Assembly (NCBI GenBank): GCA_009780585.1
Contig: WQZS01000001.1
Span: forward strand, 1 to 64,000
Direction: 5' to 3'
Length of the DNA stretch: 64,000 nucleotides
Source of the DNA: Defluviitaleaceae bacterium
GTDB taxonomy: Bacteria > Bacillota > Clostridia > Lachnospirales > WQUN01
The position numbers and the translations under genes are program-made. The first letter of the stretch is position 1. Each line of letters begins with the position of its first letter. Positions 43,228-53,500 of this stretch are shown piece by piece. The notes beneath the pieces are model-generated. The model was not told where the DNA came from. It made no database searches and was given only the letters and a program-made list of their open reading frames with translations.

Positions 43228-44304
43228 TTGAAGCCTTTTGAAGACCCCATGCTGATGAACCGCTTGCAAGAGCTGGTGATCGTTGGCAAAAAGAACAAAA
43301 ATACCCTCGACCACAAGGAAATCATGGAGTTCCTGGGCGATATCGACCTGGATCCCGACCAAGTGGAGAAGGCGTACGAATGGCTGGAAAGTCAGGGCCT
43401 TGAATTATCCAGCGGCATGATGACGGACGTGGAAAAGGAAAAGGAAATCGACCTCGCCGCCGTCGAAGGCGCGATCAACATCGACGACCACGTCCGCATG
43501 TACTTAAAGGAAATCGGCAAGGTACCGCTATTGACCGCCGAGGAAGAAATCGACCTCGCCAAGCGGATGGAAGCCGGCGACGAAAAAGCGAAGCAACGCT
43601 TGGCGGAAGCGAACCTGCGGCTTGTGGTCAGCATCGCCAAGCGGTATGTGGGCCGCGGGATGCTGTTCCTTGACTTGATCCAGGAGGGCAACCTCGGCTT
43701 GATTAAAGCCGTGGAAAAATTCGACTATAAAAAGGGCTATAAATTCAGCACGTACGCCACATGGTGGATACGGCAAGCCATCACCCGCGCCATCGCCGAC
43801 CAAGCGCGCACCATTCGGATACCCGTGCATATGGTGGAAACAATCAATAAATTAATCCGCGTTTCGCGGCAATTATTGCAAGAATTGGGCCGCGACCCCA
43901 GCCCCGACGAGCTTGCCAAGGAAATGCAGATGCCCGTGGAAAAGGTACGCGAAATATTAAAGATCGGGCAGGACCCCGTTTCGCTGGAAACACCCATCGG
44001 CGAGGAGGAGGATTCCCATTTGGGCGACTTCATCCCCGACGACGACATCCCCGCGCCTTCGGAGGCCGCAGCGTTTACCTTATTAAAGGAGCAACTTTTC
44101 GACGTACTTGATACGCTGACCGACCGCGAAGAAAAAGTCCTGCGCCTGCGCTTCGGGCTGGACGACGGCCGCGCGCGCACGCTGGAAGAAGTAGGCAAGG
44201 AATTTAACGTGACCCGCGAACGCATCCGCCAAATTGAAGCGAAGGCGCTGCGCAAGCTGCGTCACCCCAGCAGAAGCAAAAAACTCAAGGATTATTTGGA
44301 TTAA
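43228..44304 (+). CDS. sigA: Primary RNA polymerase sigma factor
   Basis: The housekeeping sigma-70 factor. With 358 residues it has region 1.1-like N-terminus, region 1.2 ([18 protein letters not shown]), region 2 ([40 protein letters not shown]), region 3 ([20 protein letters not shown]) and region 4.2 ([20 protein letters not shown]). I place the start at TTG 43228 because GAGAGGAA lies 8 bases upstream and MKPFEDPML suits the family; the ATG at 43168 has no ribosome site and adds twenty unfamiliar residues. Follows dnaG by 68 bases. Confidence 0.94.
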   Translation: MKPFEDPMLMNRLQELVIVGKKNKNTLDHKEIMEFLGDIDLDPDQVEKAYEWLESQGLELSSGMMTDVEKEKEIDLAAVEGAINIDDHVRMYLKEIGKVPLLTAEEEIDLAKRMEAGDEKAKQRLAEANLRLVVSIAKRYVGRGMLFLDLIQEGNLGLIKAVEKFDYKKGYKFSTYATWWIRQAITRAIADQARTIRIPVHMVETINKLIRVSRQLLQELGRDPSPDELAKEMQMPVEKVREILKIGQDPVSLETPIGEEEDSHLGDFIPDDDIPAPSEAAAFTLLKEQLFDVLDTLTDREEKVLRLRFGLDDGRARTLEEVGKEFNVTRERIRQIEAKALRKLRHPSRSKKLKDYLD

Positions 44305-44318
44305 AGGCGGGAGGCATT

Positions 44319-45026
44319 ATGAAGACACCGTACAGATTGGCGGAAAGCACACCAAAGACGAATTTGTCCGCGCGTTTGGCGACGATCCTTTCCTTAGTGG
44401 GGGGCGATTGCGCGGTGCTGGCCGATATCGGCACCGACCACGCGCAACTTCCCGTAGCCGCCGTCCAATTGAATTTGGTCGTACGCGCCATCGCTTGCGA
44501 CATCGCGCCCGGCCCGTTGAGCCAAGCCGTGACGGGCATCTATAATTCGAAGATGGGCGACCGCATACAGACGCGCCTGGGTGACGGCTTCGACCCATTG
44601 GAAGTAAATGAAGCGGATGTCGCGGTCATCGCGGGTATCGGCGGACTCAACATCGTGAATATTTTGGAACGTGGCAGCGCGAAGGCGAAATCCGCCAATC
44701 GGCTGATCCTCCAGCCCCAAAGCGATACCACCAAACTGCGCAAGCACTTGCACCGCCTGGGTTATTTTATCTCCGATGAACGTTTGGCGCGCGAGGGCGA
44801 CCGTTTTTACGTTATCTTTGTGGTGACACCGTCTTCCGGCACCCCATCTTTGTGGTCGGACAAGGAATACAGCCTGGGCAAATACCTGTCCAACGAACCC
44901 GACTGGAAGGACTACCTTTCCACGGAAATAAAACGGCTGGAGAATTACATAGCCTCCGGCGCGAACGGCGAAAAACGCGACGAATACGAGCAACGCCTGG
45001 TATGGCTCAACGAAGAGTTAAAATAA
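44319..45026 (+). CDS. trmK: tRNA (adenine-22-N1)-methyltransferase
   Basis: TrmK makes m1A22 in tRNAs of Gram-positive bacteria. The 235-residue protein has the SAM motif LADIGTDHAQLPVAAVQL, an IACDIAPGPLSQAV strand, ETRLGDG-like IQTRLGDGFDPLEVNEADVA and the VIAGIGGLNIVNILE motif. LILQPQSDTTKLRKHLHRLG follows. GGGAGGC lies before the ATG. The position directly after sigA is typical in Bacillota. Confidence 0.92.
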   Translation: MKTPYRLAESTPKTNLSARLATILSLVGGDCAVLADIGTDHAQLPVAAVQLNLVVRAIACDIAPGPLSQAVTGIYNSKMGDRIQTRLGDGFDPLEVNEADVAVIAGIGGLNIVNILERGSAKAKSANRLILQPQSDTTKLRKHLHRLGYFISDERLAREGDRFYVIFVVTPSSGTPSLWSDKEYSLGKYLSNEPDWKDYLSTEIKRLENYIASGANGEKRDEYEQRLVWLNEELK

Positions 45027-45077
45027 ATTTTTTGCCATTCTTAACACAGTATTTTTTTTCGTATCCTGCTCAAACTA

Positions 45078-45115
45078 GAATCGCAGGCAACAACGTCCTG
45101 CGATTCATTTTATTT
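45078..45115 (+). terminator. Terminator after the dnaG-sigA-trmK run
   Basis: GAATCGCAGG (45078-45087) pairs perfectly with CCTGCGATTC (45097-45106), followed by ATTTTATTT. The ribosome site of the next gene starts directly after it, so it may also attenuate that gene. Confidence 0.75.
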
Positions 45116-45131
45116 AAGGAGGATATCCAAT

Positions 45132-46001
45132 ATGAAGTATAGAAAAACGCTTGCGGCCACGGCCCTCATCGGCTTGATGGCGATTACGGGATGCTCCCGC
45201 GGCGCGTTCCCCGAAAATAACGAAGCCAACTACAACGGCGAACGTCTCGTACGTTCCGTGACCGGACGCGCGGACGGTTATAATGGCTACAGCGGTTATG
45301 ACAACACCATCCGCAACACCCGCGGTTTTACGCGCGGCTTTACCCGTAACCTTAACCGTAGCACCACCGGTACCACGCGCGGCACCGGCCGCTATACGAC
45401 CGACAACGCACGCGGCCTTGGCCAAAACCGCTATACAGGCACACGCACCGCCAACAACCGCAATACCCGCGGATTAAGGACGCACACCGAAGGCAGCCGC
45501 TACGGCCGCCGCTATGAAAACACCGGACGTATGGACCATACCTTCGGCTACAACAACAATAACTACGGTATGGAATTGAACCGCGCCCACCTTAACAACC
45601 GTACCCACAGGACGGGCAACAGGCTCGATAACAGGGTTAACAGCAGAATCGACAACAGACTCGACGGTATCGGCTTAAACGACAGCCGTACGGCCCTTGA
45701 CCAAGCAACCGTTCCCGTCATCGCGCTGGAAGACAGCATGGAAGCCAACAGCCGTGTAGCGGAATTCTTTGCCGCACGCCGCAACCGCGCAAGCGCAGCC
45801 AACCCTTCCGACCCCGACACACAACCCATGCCCGCGCCCACACAACAACCCGACACACAACCCATGCCAGCACCCACACAACAACCCGACACGCAACCCA
45901 TGCCAGCACCCGGCACCGGTAACGGCACCGATACCAACGAACCCGACGGCACAACCAACCCCGTTAAAGTACACCCGAACGCAAAACGCGTAAAGAAGTA
46001 A
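45132..46001 (+). CDS. Low-complexity Arg/Asn/Thr-rich lipoprotein
   Basis: The 289-residue protein begins with a lipoprotein signal: charged MKYRKT, hydrophobic stretch and the lipobox I-T-G-C at about residue 21. The mature part is low-complexity, rich in Arg, Asn, Thr, Gly and Tyr (TRGFTRGFTRNLNRSTTGTT), without a recognisable domain except a short helical section ALEDSMEANSRVAEFFAARR. The C-terminus has three copies of DTQPMPAPTQQP-type repeats (DNA repeat at 45816-45912) and ends in VHPNAKRVKK. It would be anchored on the outer face of the membrane. A spore or wall-surface role is only a guess. Flanked by terminators on both sides, so it is its own transcript. Confidence 0.75.
   Translation: MKYRKTLAATALIGLMAITGCSRGAFPENNEANYNGERLVRSVTGRADGYNGYSGYDNTIRNTRGFTRGFTRNLNRSTTGTTRGTGRYTTDNARGLGQNRYTGTRTANNRNTRGLRTHTEGSRYGRRYENTGRMDHTFGYNNNNYGMELNRAHLNNRTHRTGNRLDNRVNSRIDNRLDGIGLNDSRTALDQATVPVIALEDSMEANSRVAEFFAARRNRASAANPSDPDTQPMPAPTQQPDTQPMPAPTQQPDTQPMPAPGTGNGTDTNEPDGTTNPVKVHPNAKRVKK
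45816..45912 (+). repeat. Tandem repeat, 36-base unit, about 2.7 copies
   Basis: Units begin at 45816, 45852 and 45888 (GACACACAACCCATGCC...). They encode the D-T-Q-P-M-P-A-P-T-Q-Q-P repeats at the lipoprotein's C-terminus. The unit is a multiple of three, so copy number can vary without frameshift. Confidence 0.9.
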
Positions 46002-46029
46002 CCAACGAATTATAACGATAAAACGAATG

Positions 46030-46060
46030 AAAGCCCGCGGATTATTGCGGGCTTTTCTTT
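46030..46060 (+). terminator. Terminator after the lipoprotein gene
   Basis: AAAGCCCGC pairs with GCGGGCTTT across an eight-base loop (46039-46046), followed by TCTTT. Confidence 0.8.
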
Positions 46061-46125
46061 ATCCTTGCGAGATCGGAATAGATTATATTATATTGTATCC
46101 ATCGTGTACCGAAGGGGAGATGGGA

Positions 46126-48831
46126 ATGAAATATGTATGGTTTAACGCAAAGGATACTTCGCGCAGTCCGTACGCGGCTTTTCGTAAAGATTTTTATATC
46201 AACGACGCATCAAGCATAAAAAAAGCGGTATTTAACGTCTTTGCCGATACGGTTTACGCGCTGTATGTAAACGGCGCGTTCGTCGGCTTTGGGCCGGTGC
46301 GGTTCGACCCGCGCTTCCCCCAATACGATACCTATGATTTGACGGAATTATTGCAAAACGGAAAAAACGCGCTCGCCGTCCTTGTCAATTTCCACGGGCA
46401 TAAAGTTTTTAAGAGCATCCCCGCGCAAGCCGCGATGATTGCATGGGGGACGGTCGAATACGGCGGTGAAGTGATCGACCTAAGCACGGGTAACGGAGCC
46501 GCGCCGTGGAAATGCAAGCAACATTTATCGTATACCCGCTACACGCCGAAGTTGAGTTTCGCCCTGGACACGCAAGCCTTCTACGATCAAAAGCAATTCG
46601 ACGAAGGCTGGACGCAAACGGATTACGACGACAGCGATTGGCCGGACGCGGTCGTATGTGATGACCAACACGCCTTCGGCCCGCTAACCCCGCGCGAAAT
46701 CCCCTTTATGGCGTTGACGCCGGTTGCGCCCGCTTCCGTTTACATTACACCCCTACGCAAAACGGAACGTCTGTATTCGTTCGGGTATGCGCCGCCCATC
46801 GGGTACGATACCGCGTTCGATGAACAAAAGGGTTACGACCGCACGCTGTACTGGACGGTACGCATCCATTCCCCGCGTGCGCAAACCGTGACGGCGGGTG
46901 TGTTGTACGAGGAATTATGGCTTAACGGCGAGCCCTGCCGAATGCTGCAAGACCCCTTCAAGCCCTTGCGATTTAACGCCGCGCTTGCGCTGAACGAAGG
47001 CGATAACCAACTTTTCGCGCGGGTCGGATTATCCGGGGATATATATGAAGGCTACCTCGCTTTGCCCGGTGATTGCGGGTTAGTATTGCAGCCCTTCCGA
47101 TATTTGCCGTTGCAAACGCACGAAGCGGCAAAAAATTTACGCGCGTCGTCATTACCGTTTCCGGAGGATTTTGACGGATGGTTCACGGCCGATCCCGCAA
47201 GCCCCGCGCAAAGCCCCTGCCGTGAGGTTAGCTGGGACGATTACGCACCCATGACGGAAACCTTGCTCCCCGACGGGTTAAACGGTTTTACCGTACGAAA
47301 GGACTCCTACCCCGACGACTTCGCGCTGACGATCAAAATGGAAACGATGCGCCTTGTTTTCCCCCGCGTTTCGTTGTCGGGTTTGGAGGGCGCAACCATC
47401 GATTTCCTCTACGGCGACCGTTTGCACGAAGACGGCCGGCACATACGCTCCTTATCATGGGTGCCGCTGGGTGACCGTGCGGTATGCGCGCGGGATACGT
47501 TCGAATGGCAGCCCATCCAGCCGAGGGGCTTTAAATACCTAAGCATCACCGTACGCAACACGAAGCGCGATATTTTAATCAATAAAATCGATTTCCTAAA
47601 CGCGCAATATCCCGTAAAACGCGTCGGTACGTTCGAATGTTCCGATCCCCTGCTTAACCGAATATGGGAAATGGGGGCCGTTACGCAAGCCATCGACATG
47701 GAGGATGCCTATGTGGATTGCGTGGACCGTGAACGCGGGCTTTACGCCTTGGACGCGCTCATCCAATATAAGGTCAACCTCGCCTGCTTCGGCGACCATG
47801 CCCTCATGAAGCGGACGCTCGAGCTCTACGGCCAAAGCAACCATCCCATCGGCTTGTTCCGTTGTTTGTACCCCAACACGGGGGATTATGTCCTGCCCGA
47901 TTTTTGCTTATATATCGTAAACGCTTTTTACGCTTATTTTAAGCAAACGAGGGATATTGATTTTATCGCGAAGCATTGGCCGGCGATCACGCAAAACCTC
48001 AACGTATTCCATCGGTTGTCCGACGAACGGGCGGATAAGCTCCTGTGCGCGGACAAACCCGAAGGCGACTGGCCGCGCAACCCGCAGGATAACCGCACGG
48101 GCTTCCTCGGGGACGGCGAACGCACCGACAACACGGGCATCAATTGTCTGTTCTCCTGCCTGTACCTCACCACCCTGCGCGAAACATCGGAGATGGCGGA
48201 CGCCGTTATTTCGGGGGATTCTACCGAAATTAATCATCTTCCGCACCGCATTTCGGTTTTGACGGAATCCATTAAAAACACATTTTGGAACGAAGAAAAG
48301 GGCCTCTTCGTTGACAATACCGAACACAAGCGCTTTTCGCCCCATGCTTCCCTAGCCGCGGTATGCGCCGGCGCCGTAACCGACGAAATACGCGAACGCC
48401 TCCGTATAACCCTCCCTCCCCTGCTTACGCCCTTTTTTAAGAACGGATATGACCACACCGAAGGCACCCTTTTCGAAACGTCGAGCGGTTATTATTTTAT
48501 CAACGGCTTATACAAGCTGGGCCTCGGCAATGAAGCGGAACGCATTATCAAGGAGGGCTGGGGGTACTTCCTTACTCGTGGGCTAACAACCACGCCCGAA
48601 CATTTTGACATGGTACACAGCCAATGCCACGCGTGGGCGGCGCACCCGACGTACTTCCTTTCGCGCTACGTGCTGGGTATGGACGCCGACGCGGATACCG
48701 TCAACTTTGACCCGCAGCCCGGCAGCGTCACTTGGGCGAAGGGGACGTTCCCCCACCCCAAGGGACTGATCGAAGTGGAATGGCATATGGAAAACGGACG
48801 GGTTGTGTGTGACCGCTGCGTGGTGGTTTGA
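46126..48831 (+). CDS. GH78-type alpha-L-rhamnosidase
   Basis: This enzyme removes terminal rhamnose from plant glycans and glycosides. The 901-residue length fits family GH78. N-terminal beta-sandwich domains include YALYVNGAFVGFGPVRFDP and LNGEPCRM. The (alpha/alpha)6 barrel begins after FECSDPLLNRIWEMG; the catalytic region is DAYVDCVDRERGLYALDALI, corresponding to the family D-C-P-x-R-E-R-x-x-x-x-D pattern, followed by VLPDFCLYIVNAFYAYFKQT and the late HSQCHAWAAHPTYFLSRYV. No signal peptide, so cytoplasmic. ATG 46126 is chosen for AAGGGGAGA 7 bases upstream; an ATG six bases earlier overlaps that site. Confidence 0.85.
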   Translation: MKYVWFNAKDTSRSPYAAFRKDFYINDASSIKKAVFNVFADTVYALYVNGAFVGFGPVRFDPRFPQYDTYDLTELLQNGKNALAVLVNFHGHKVFKSIPAQAAMIAWGTVEYGGEVIDLSTGNGAAPWKCKQHLSYTRYTPKLSFALDTQAFYDQKQFDEGWTQTDYDDSDWPDAVVCDDQHAFGPLTPREIPFMALTPVAPASVYITPLRKTERLYSFGYAPPIGYDTAFDEQKGYDRTLYWTVRIHSPRAQTVTAGVLYEELWLNGEPCRMLQDPFKPLRFNAALALNEGDNQLFARVGLSGDIYEGYLALPGDCGLVLQPFRYLPLQTHEAAKNLRASSLPFPEDFDGWFTADPASPAQSPCREVSWDDYAPMTETLLPDGLNGFTVRKDSYPDDFALTIKMETMRLVFPRVSLSGLEGATIDFLYGDRLHEDGRHIRSLSWVPLGDRAVCARDTFEWQPIQPRGFKYLSITVRNTKRDILINKIDFLNAQYPVKRVGTFECSDPLLNRIWEMGAVTQAIDMEDAYVDCVDRERGLYALDALIQYKVNLACFGDHALMKRTLELYGQSNHPIGLFRCLYPNTGDYVLPDFCLYIVNAFYAYFKQTRDIDFIAKHWPAITQNLNVFHRLSDERADKLLCADKPEGDWPRNPQDNRTGFLGDGERTDNTGINCLFSCLYLTTLRETSEMADAVISGDSTEINHLPHRISVLTESIKNTFWNEEKGLFVDNTEHKRFSPHASLAAVCAGAVTDEIRERLRITLPPLLTPFFKNGYDHTEGTLFETSSGYYFINGLYKLGLGNEAERIIKEGWGYFLTRGLTTTPEHFDMVHSQCHAWAAHPTYFLSRYVLGMDADADTVNFDPQPGSVTWAKGTFPHPKGLIEVEWHMENGRVVCDRCVVV

Positions 48832-48834
48832 AAG

Positions 48835-48957
48835 GGTAATTGGTTTAACGGACGCGAAAATTACGAGCACGGGACGCAACCCCACTACCCCAGCCGCCCC
48901 GGTATGAACGCGTTGGAGACGGTGCTGGCGATGATAGCGGAAGCTAATGACGTATAA
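48835..48957 (+). pseudogene. C-terminal remnant of an S41-type protease paralogue
   Basis: The frame ending at TAA 48955-48957 reads NGRENYEHGTQPHYPSRPGM then NALETVLAMIAEANDV. The intact S41 gene just downstream ends YGIQPHYPNRPGMDALETVLAMIEEGRE. Only this tail is left, directly after the rhamnosidase stop. It looks like the residue of a tandem duplication or replacement. Confidence 0.8.
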
Positions 48958-48971
48958 CCAACTTTTTTTGC

Positions 48972-48977
48972 TATAAT
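48972..48977 (+). promoter_or_regulatory. -10 element before the S41 protease gene
   Basis: TATAAT at 48972-48977 after a T-run. A -35 is poor (ATGACG at 48947-48952, spacing 19). Confidence 0.4.
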
Positions 48978-49038
48978 CTGCCGTGTATCAAATGATAGTG
49001 AGAACAGGCTCTAACATATAAACTTTATGGAGGTTATT

Positions 49039-50517
49039 ATGTTTATATATAAATTCAAAATCACATTATCTAACACTATTTTAAAAATAAAATCATCGAT
49101 ATATAAAAATAAAATTATTTATCGGACTATTTGTTTTATCATCCTTTTTATATCCGTTGTTTTTTTTGCAAGACACCCCCTTCTATACGCTTCCATTAGG
49201 ATCGACCAACGTATTGCCGTACACCGATTCAATATTGCCGCACATCGGTTTGATAACATGCCGCGCGAAAACATGATCAATGATTTTGAACATCTGATGA
49301 CCGTGTTGGAGGAAAACTGGCCGTTCTTTAACCTTTCAATCAGCGCGAACGGTGTGGACGTACGGGAGCTTGCCGAGGATATGCGGTTATTATTGCACGA
49401 TCCTTCAACGCCGATTGATAATCCCCTGGATTTCCTTGATTTATTGCATGAACATTTTTTCAGCCCGATCGGCCAGTTGGGTCATTTATCGATGATACGG
49501 AATCATGAAGCATTTTTTGATGCTCGATCAACTGTTAATTGGCAAATGCAAAATGGTTTTACAAGCCGCTTTAATAAATATTATTATGAATTGTACACAA
49601 GACCGGAGTCCGTTATGTTTTATAGACGTTTGCGTGATACGGGGCGAAATGTACCGGCGCAGGTTTCTTTAAGGCCTGCGATGGAGTTTGATATCCTTGA
49701 AGCGGAAAGCACCGCGTATATACGTATTAACCGAATGATGCAAATATTAGAGGACATACCCAGCCCTATCGACTCCAGCATGACGCATTACGAAAAGCGG
49801 ATGCTTGATTTTACCCAAGATATACAGGGTTTTGACCATTTAATCATAGACTTGAGGGGGAACAGGGGCGGCAGGACAACCCATTTTGATACTTTTATCA
49901 TGCCCCATTTGCTTCCTTCAAGCATACAGCTCCATGCCTATGTATTTTACATGGACGGCGTATACGCCAACCTGGCGAGGGAAATGTTTGATGCGACCCA
50001 CCGTTTTATTTTGGATAGATCATTCGGGATAAATGAAATGCATTTGCATAATATAAAACGGGAAACCCATTACATCGAACCGTTACCCTACTTGGATGAA
50101 AATATCGGTCTGTCATACATGTTTAATTCGGTCTATCGCATAAATTCATGGCACCATCGATTTGGCGTTAGGCACCAAGCGATGAATACGTCCCACTTTA
50201 ACGGCAAGATGTGGCTGTTAACGGATGAATTCACCGCTTCCGCCGCCGAAGGTGCGGCGGCGATACTTAAATACAATAATATTGTTACCGTAGTCGGCGA
50301 ACCGACATGGGGAGTAATGGGTGTATCATATGAACCTGTTATTTTTAACATTTCTTTACCCAACACGGGGATTATAGTTAGATTCGACGTCGCTTACTAC
50401 ACCGACCCTTACGGCCGGCCCTTACAAGGTTACGGCATACAACCCCATTACCCCAACCGCCCGGGTATGGACGCGTTGGAAACGGTACTGGCGATGATTG
50501 AAGAAGGCAGGGAATAA
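49039..50517 (+). CDS. S41-family (C-terminal processing protease-like) peptidase
   Basis: The 492-residue protein has an N-terminal membrane anchor (IIYRTICFIILFISVVFFA) and an outward domain. A tail-specific-protease core follows: FDHLIIDLRGNRGGRTTHFD, MWLLTDEFTASAAEGAAAIL with the Ser nucleophile in T-A-S-A-A-E, and VVGEPTWGVMGVSYEP. A DVAYYTDPYGRPLQGYGIQP segment precedes the C-terminus. No PDZ domain is apparent. ATG 49039 lies behind ATGGAGG. More AT-rich at its N-terminus than its neighbours. It is followed after 36 bases by a large FtsX permease and probably shares its transcript. Confidence 0.82.
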   Translation: MFIYKFKITLSNTILKIKSSIYKNKIIYRTICFIILFISVVFFARHPLLYASIRIDQRIAVHRFNIAAHRFDNMPRENMINDFEHLMTVLEENWPFFNLSISANGVDVRELAEDMRLLLHDPSTPIDNPLDFLDLLHEHFFSPIGQLGHLSMIRNHEAFFDARSTVNWQMQNGFTSRFNKYYYELYTRPESVMFYRRLRDTGRNVPAQVSLRPAMEFDILEAESTAYIRINRMMQILEDIPSPIDSSMTHYEKRMLDFTQDIQGFDHLIIDLRGNRGGRTTHFDTFIMPHLLPSSIQLHAYVFYMDGVYANLAREMFDATHRFILDRSFGINEMHLHNIKRETHYIEPLPYLDENIGLSYMFNSVYRINSWHHRFGVRHQAMNTSHFNGKMWLLTDEFTASAAEGAAAILKYNNIVTVVGEPTWGVMGVSYEPVIFNISLPNTGIIVRFDVAYYTDPYGRPLQGYGIQPHYPNRPGMDALETVLAMIEEGRE

Positions 50518-50553
50518 AATAAAAGTACGTTGCGATATGGTTATGGGGGTTGT

Positions 50554-53500
50554 ATGAATATTTTCCTTAAATCAGTCATCCGCCAACCTGTACGCACATT
50601 TCTTTCAGCTTCTTTGATCGCTGTTGCCGCGTTCGCGCTTGTTGCCAGGGTGACGGAATTTGCCGTCGTTAGGGGCGAATTGTTCCGCATCGAGTCGCAT
50701 TACCGTTCGGTAGGGGTATTGTCCCCCCTGCGATTCAATAATTATACCACCGACCATGACGTGAGGCGTGCTTTGGGTATCATGGAAGCCAACCCACATG
50801 TGGCGGTTTCCGACGCACGGCGGTTCACGCAGGGCGTCTTGGCCGATACGCTGAATATCACGGCCCAGTATCAATTTAATTATTTTAACCCCGGCTTTCA
50901 TGGTTTGGACATCCCCCTTTTAGATCATTATTTTATCGGGTCCATCGTATTCGAACCCGGGCTTTTGCGCGGCGATGGCCCGCCTACGATGATGATGCAG
51001 GTGCTCGTGGAGGAATTGCTCGCGGGCGACCCGAGTGTCCTGCGGGATGAAGAACGGAGTTTTACTAACGACCGGGGGCAAACCTCCACCCTTACCGCAA
51101 GGTATGTGATGCGCTTCCATATCACCGAGGAAAAAGCGGAATTATTCAAGCGCAGGGCGTGGCAGCCGCTTGACGGCTTAGAACGCGGTGAACGCGTTCT
51201 TTTACGCGCCGCGCCTATTGTGGTATACGGCCGACAAGAATGGTATTTACAACCGCTCACCGAAAACGGCGGTTTCTTTATAAAAGAATCGGACGGAACC
51301 GCGATATACGCAACTCTCGCGGGATTGCAAAAAACGTTTGATCTGCTTAATGAAAACCTTTCCTCCGTAACGGTGATTGATACACATGATATGACCGCGA
51401 TCCCCCGCTTTGTTGATCGCCGCGTTACCCGGTTGATGGATTCCCCGCTGTTCTCCGCCGGGCGTTGGCTCACCGAGGAGGACTACGGCAAACCGGTTGC
51501 CGTCCTTCCCGCGCAATTGGCCCTGCGTCGCGGCTTACACGTAGGGGAAACCTTCACCGTTACCCTGCGGGATAATCCCCAACCCGCTTGGATCGATACC
51601 CCTTCCGTAATGCCTTGGTCAAGTGATGTGGAAAATTGGTGGGAAAATAACCCTTCCAATTGGTGGGGTATGATTGAATATGCGCACGGGGATTGGCGCG
51701 ATTTACCTACTTATGAACTTACCTTGGAAGTGGTTGGGGTGTATTGGTTTGCCCCGCCGTTTTTTACCAACTTTACGTCGGCGGAGATATTCATCCCCGC
51801 GGGTTTGATGCCGGAAGGCTTCGGGTGGGATGGCATGCCGTTGCTTACGGGTATGTACAGCTTTGTACTGGACTCCCCCCGTTCGGAGGACATATTTTTA
51901 CGGCAAACCCGCGAAGCGTTGACGGAAGCGGGCTTTGCCGTTGTTTTTTTACCCAACGGCTTTAACGCTTTTAAGGAAGCGGCCGACCCTATCTTGTTTT
52001 CCGTAACGGTGAATGTATTCGTGTTCGGCATAACAGCGTTGTTGATTTTTGCACTTGCCGTTTATTTGTATATCCGCCAATGGCGTAAGACGATGGCGAT
52101 CAATCGGGCACTTGGGATACCGCCGCTTTCGGTATTGCGTCAATTGATAATCCCGTTGCTGTTCTTTTGGGTGCCCGCGGTAGGTATCGGGAGCTTAGCC
52201 GCGTGGTTTTTTGCGTTGTCACAAGCCCGCAAAGCGCTGGATAGTATTGCGGTAAACGCATCGGAATCCCTGCTCGCAGCCCATTGGCTTGGGGTTTTTA
52301 TCGCGGCTATTGTTGCTTTAATATTTATTGGCGTTTTATCGGTTGGGTTCACCATCGTACACAGTCCGGTACTCAAGCAATTACAAGGGGGTTTGGTATA
52401 CCGGAAGGCAAAATCCATTGACCCCGGTGATGTACCCGAGGGTTTTACCGTCGGTACCTTCATATTAAAGCCCTTGGTCCGGAATGTGCTTGCAGCGTAT
52501 ACCGCCCCATGGAGGTTTAACCTGCGCCATATCATCCGTACACCGGTAAAATCGGCGCTTGCGTTTACATTGTCATTTTTATTCATATTTTCGTTGGGGT
52601 GGGTGGCGAACACGATTGTCTTTACCGAATCGGAAATCGAACGGTTATGGAAAACGACGGTCATTGGAGGGGAACTCTTTAGGAATTACGAAAGCGAAGC
52701 GGAAACAACAACGAGTTATATTATATCGCCTATTGTTTGGGATGCGATCGCATCCTCGGGCTTTGTGACGGAGAGTTATTTGGAATCCCCCGTCCGCGCA
52801 GGGCAAAATGTGATATTGGGGGTCAGCCATTTACACGGCCTCGTAACCGAAAACACAAAAACGATAACCGATGAACAACTCGGGGTTATTTGTGACGATA
52901 TGGCCATCACATTTATTCCCGGTTTTGGTGCGGAAGATTTTACATACACGCAGGACGGCTCCATTCCGGTAATCGTACGCCGCGGCATGGAGGAAATAAA
53001 CGAATTGCCTTTTGATGCCCGAATCATCGGTGCCTTTGACGGGGGGTTGCGGAGGGCTGTAAACCGATTTGGGGAAAGTGAACCCGTATACATCATACCG
53101 ATGGAAGCGCATTATGCGATCTTTTCCGGTTCGTGGCCTTTTTACGGACAGCGGAGCTTTAATACGTACCGTCCGCCATATATGACCGCACGCTTCACGA
53201 TCAATCCCGAAATGAACCGCAAATTAAATTATTTCCGCGGACAAATCGAACCGATACTGCGTGAAAATAAAATGGGCATAATCGGTGAAATCCCCCTATT
53301 ATTGTTAATGAATGACGATGTTTTACATGAAGTGATCGCACCCATGGAACAAAACCTTTCGTTGTTAAGGATTTTATATCCCATCGTAATTGCGGCGGCG
53401 TTTGCGCTGTCCGTTGGGATGAGTCTGCTTACCATGATGAAAAACGCAGTAAACGCCGCCATCATACGGGTACTGGGTAAATCAAAAATTAAAACGCAAT

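Noticed and set aside
45563..45993. Several frames opposite or alongside the lipoprotein repeats
   Set aside because: Repetitive DNA keeps all frames open; only the plus-strand frame has a ribosome site and lipobox.
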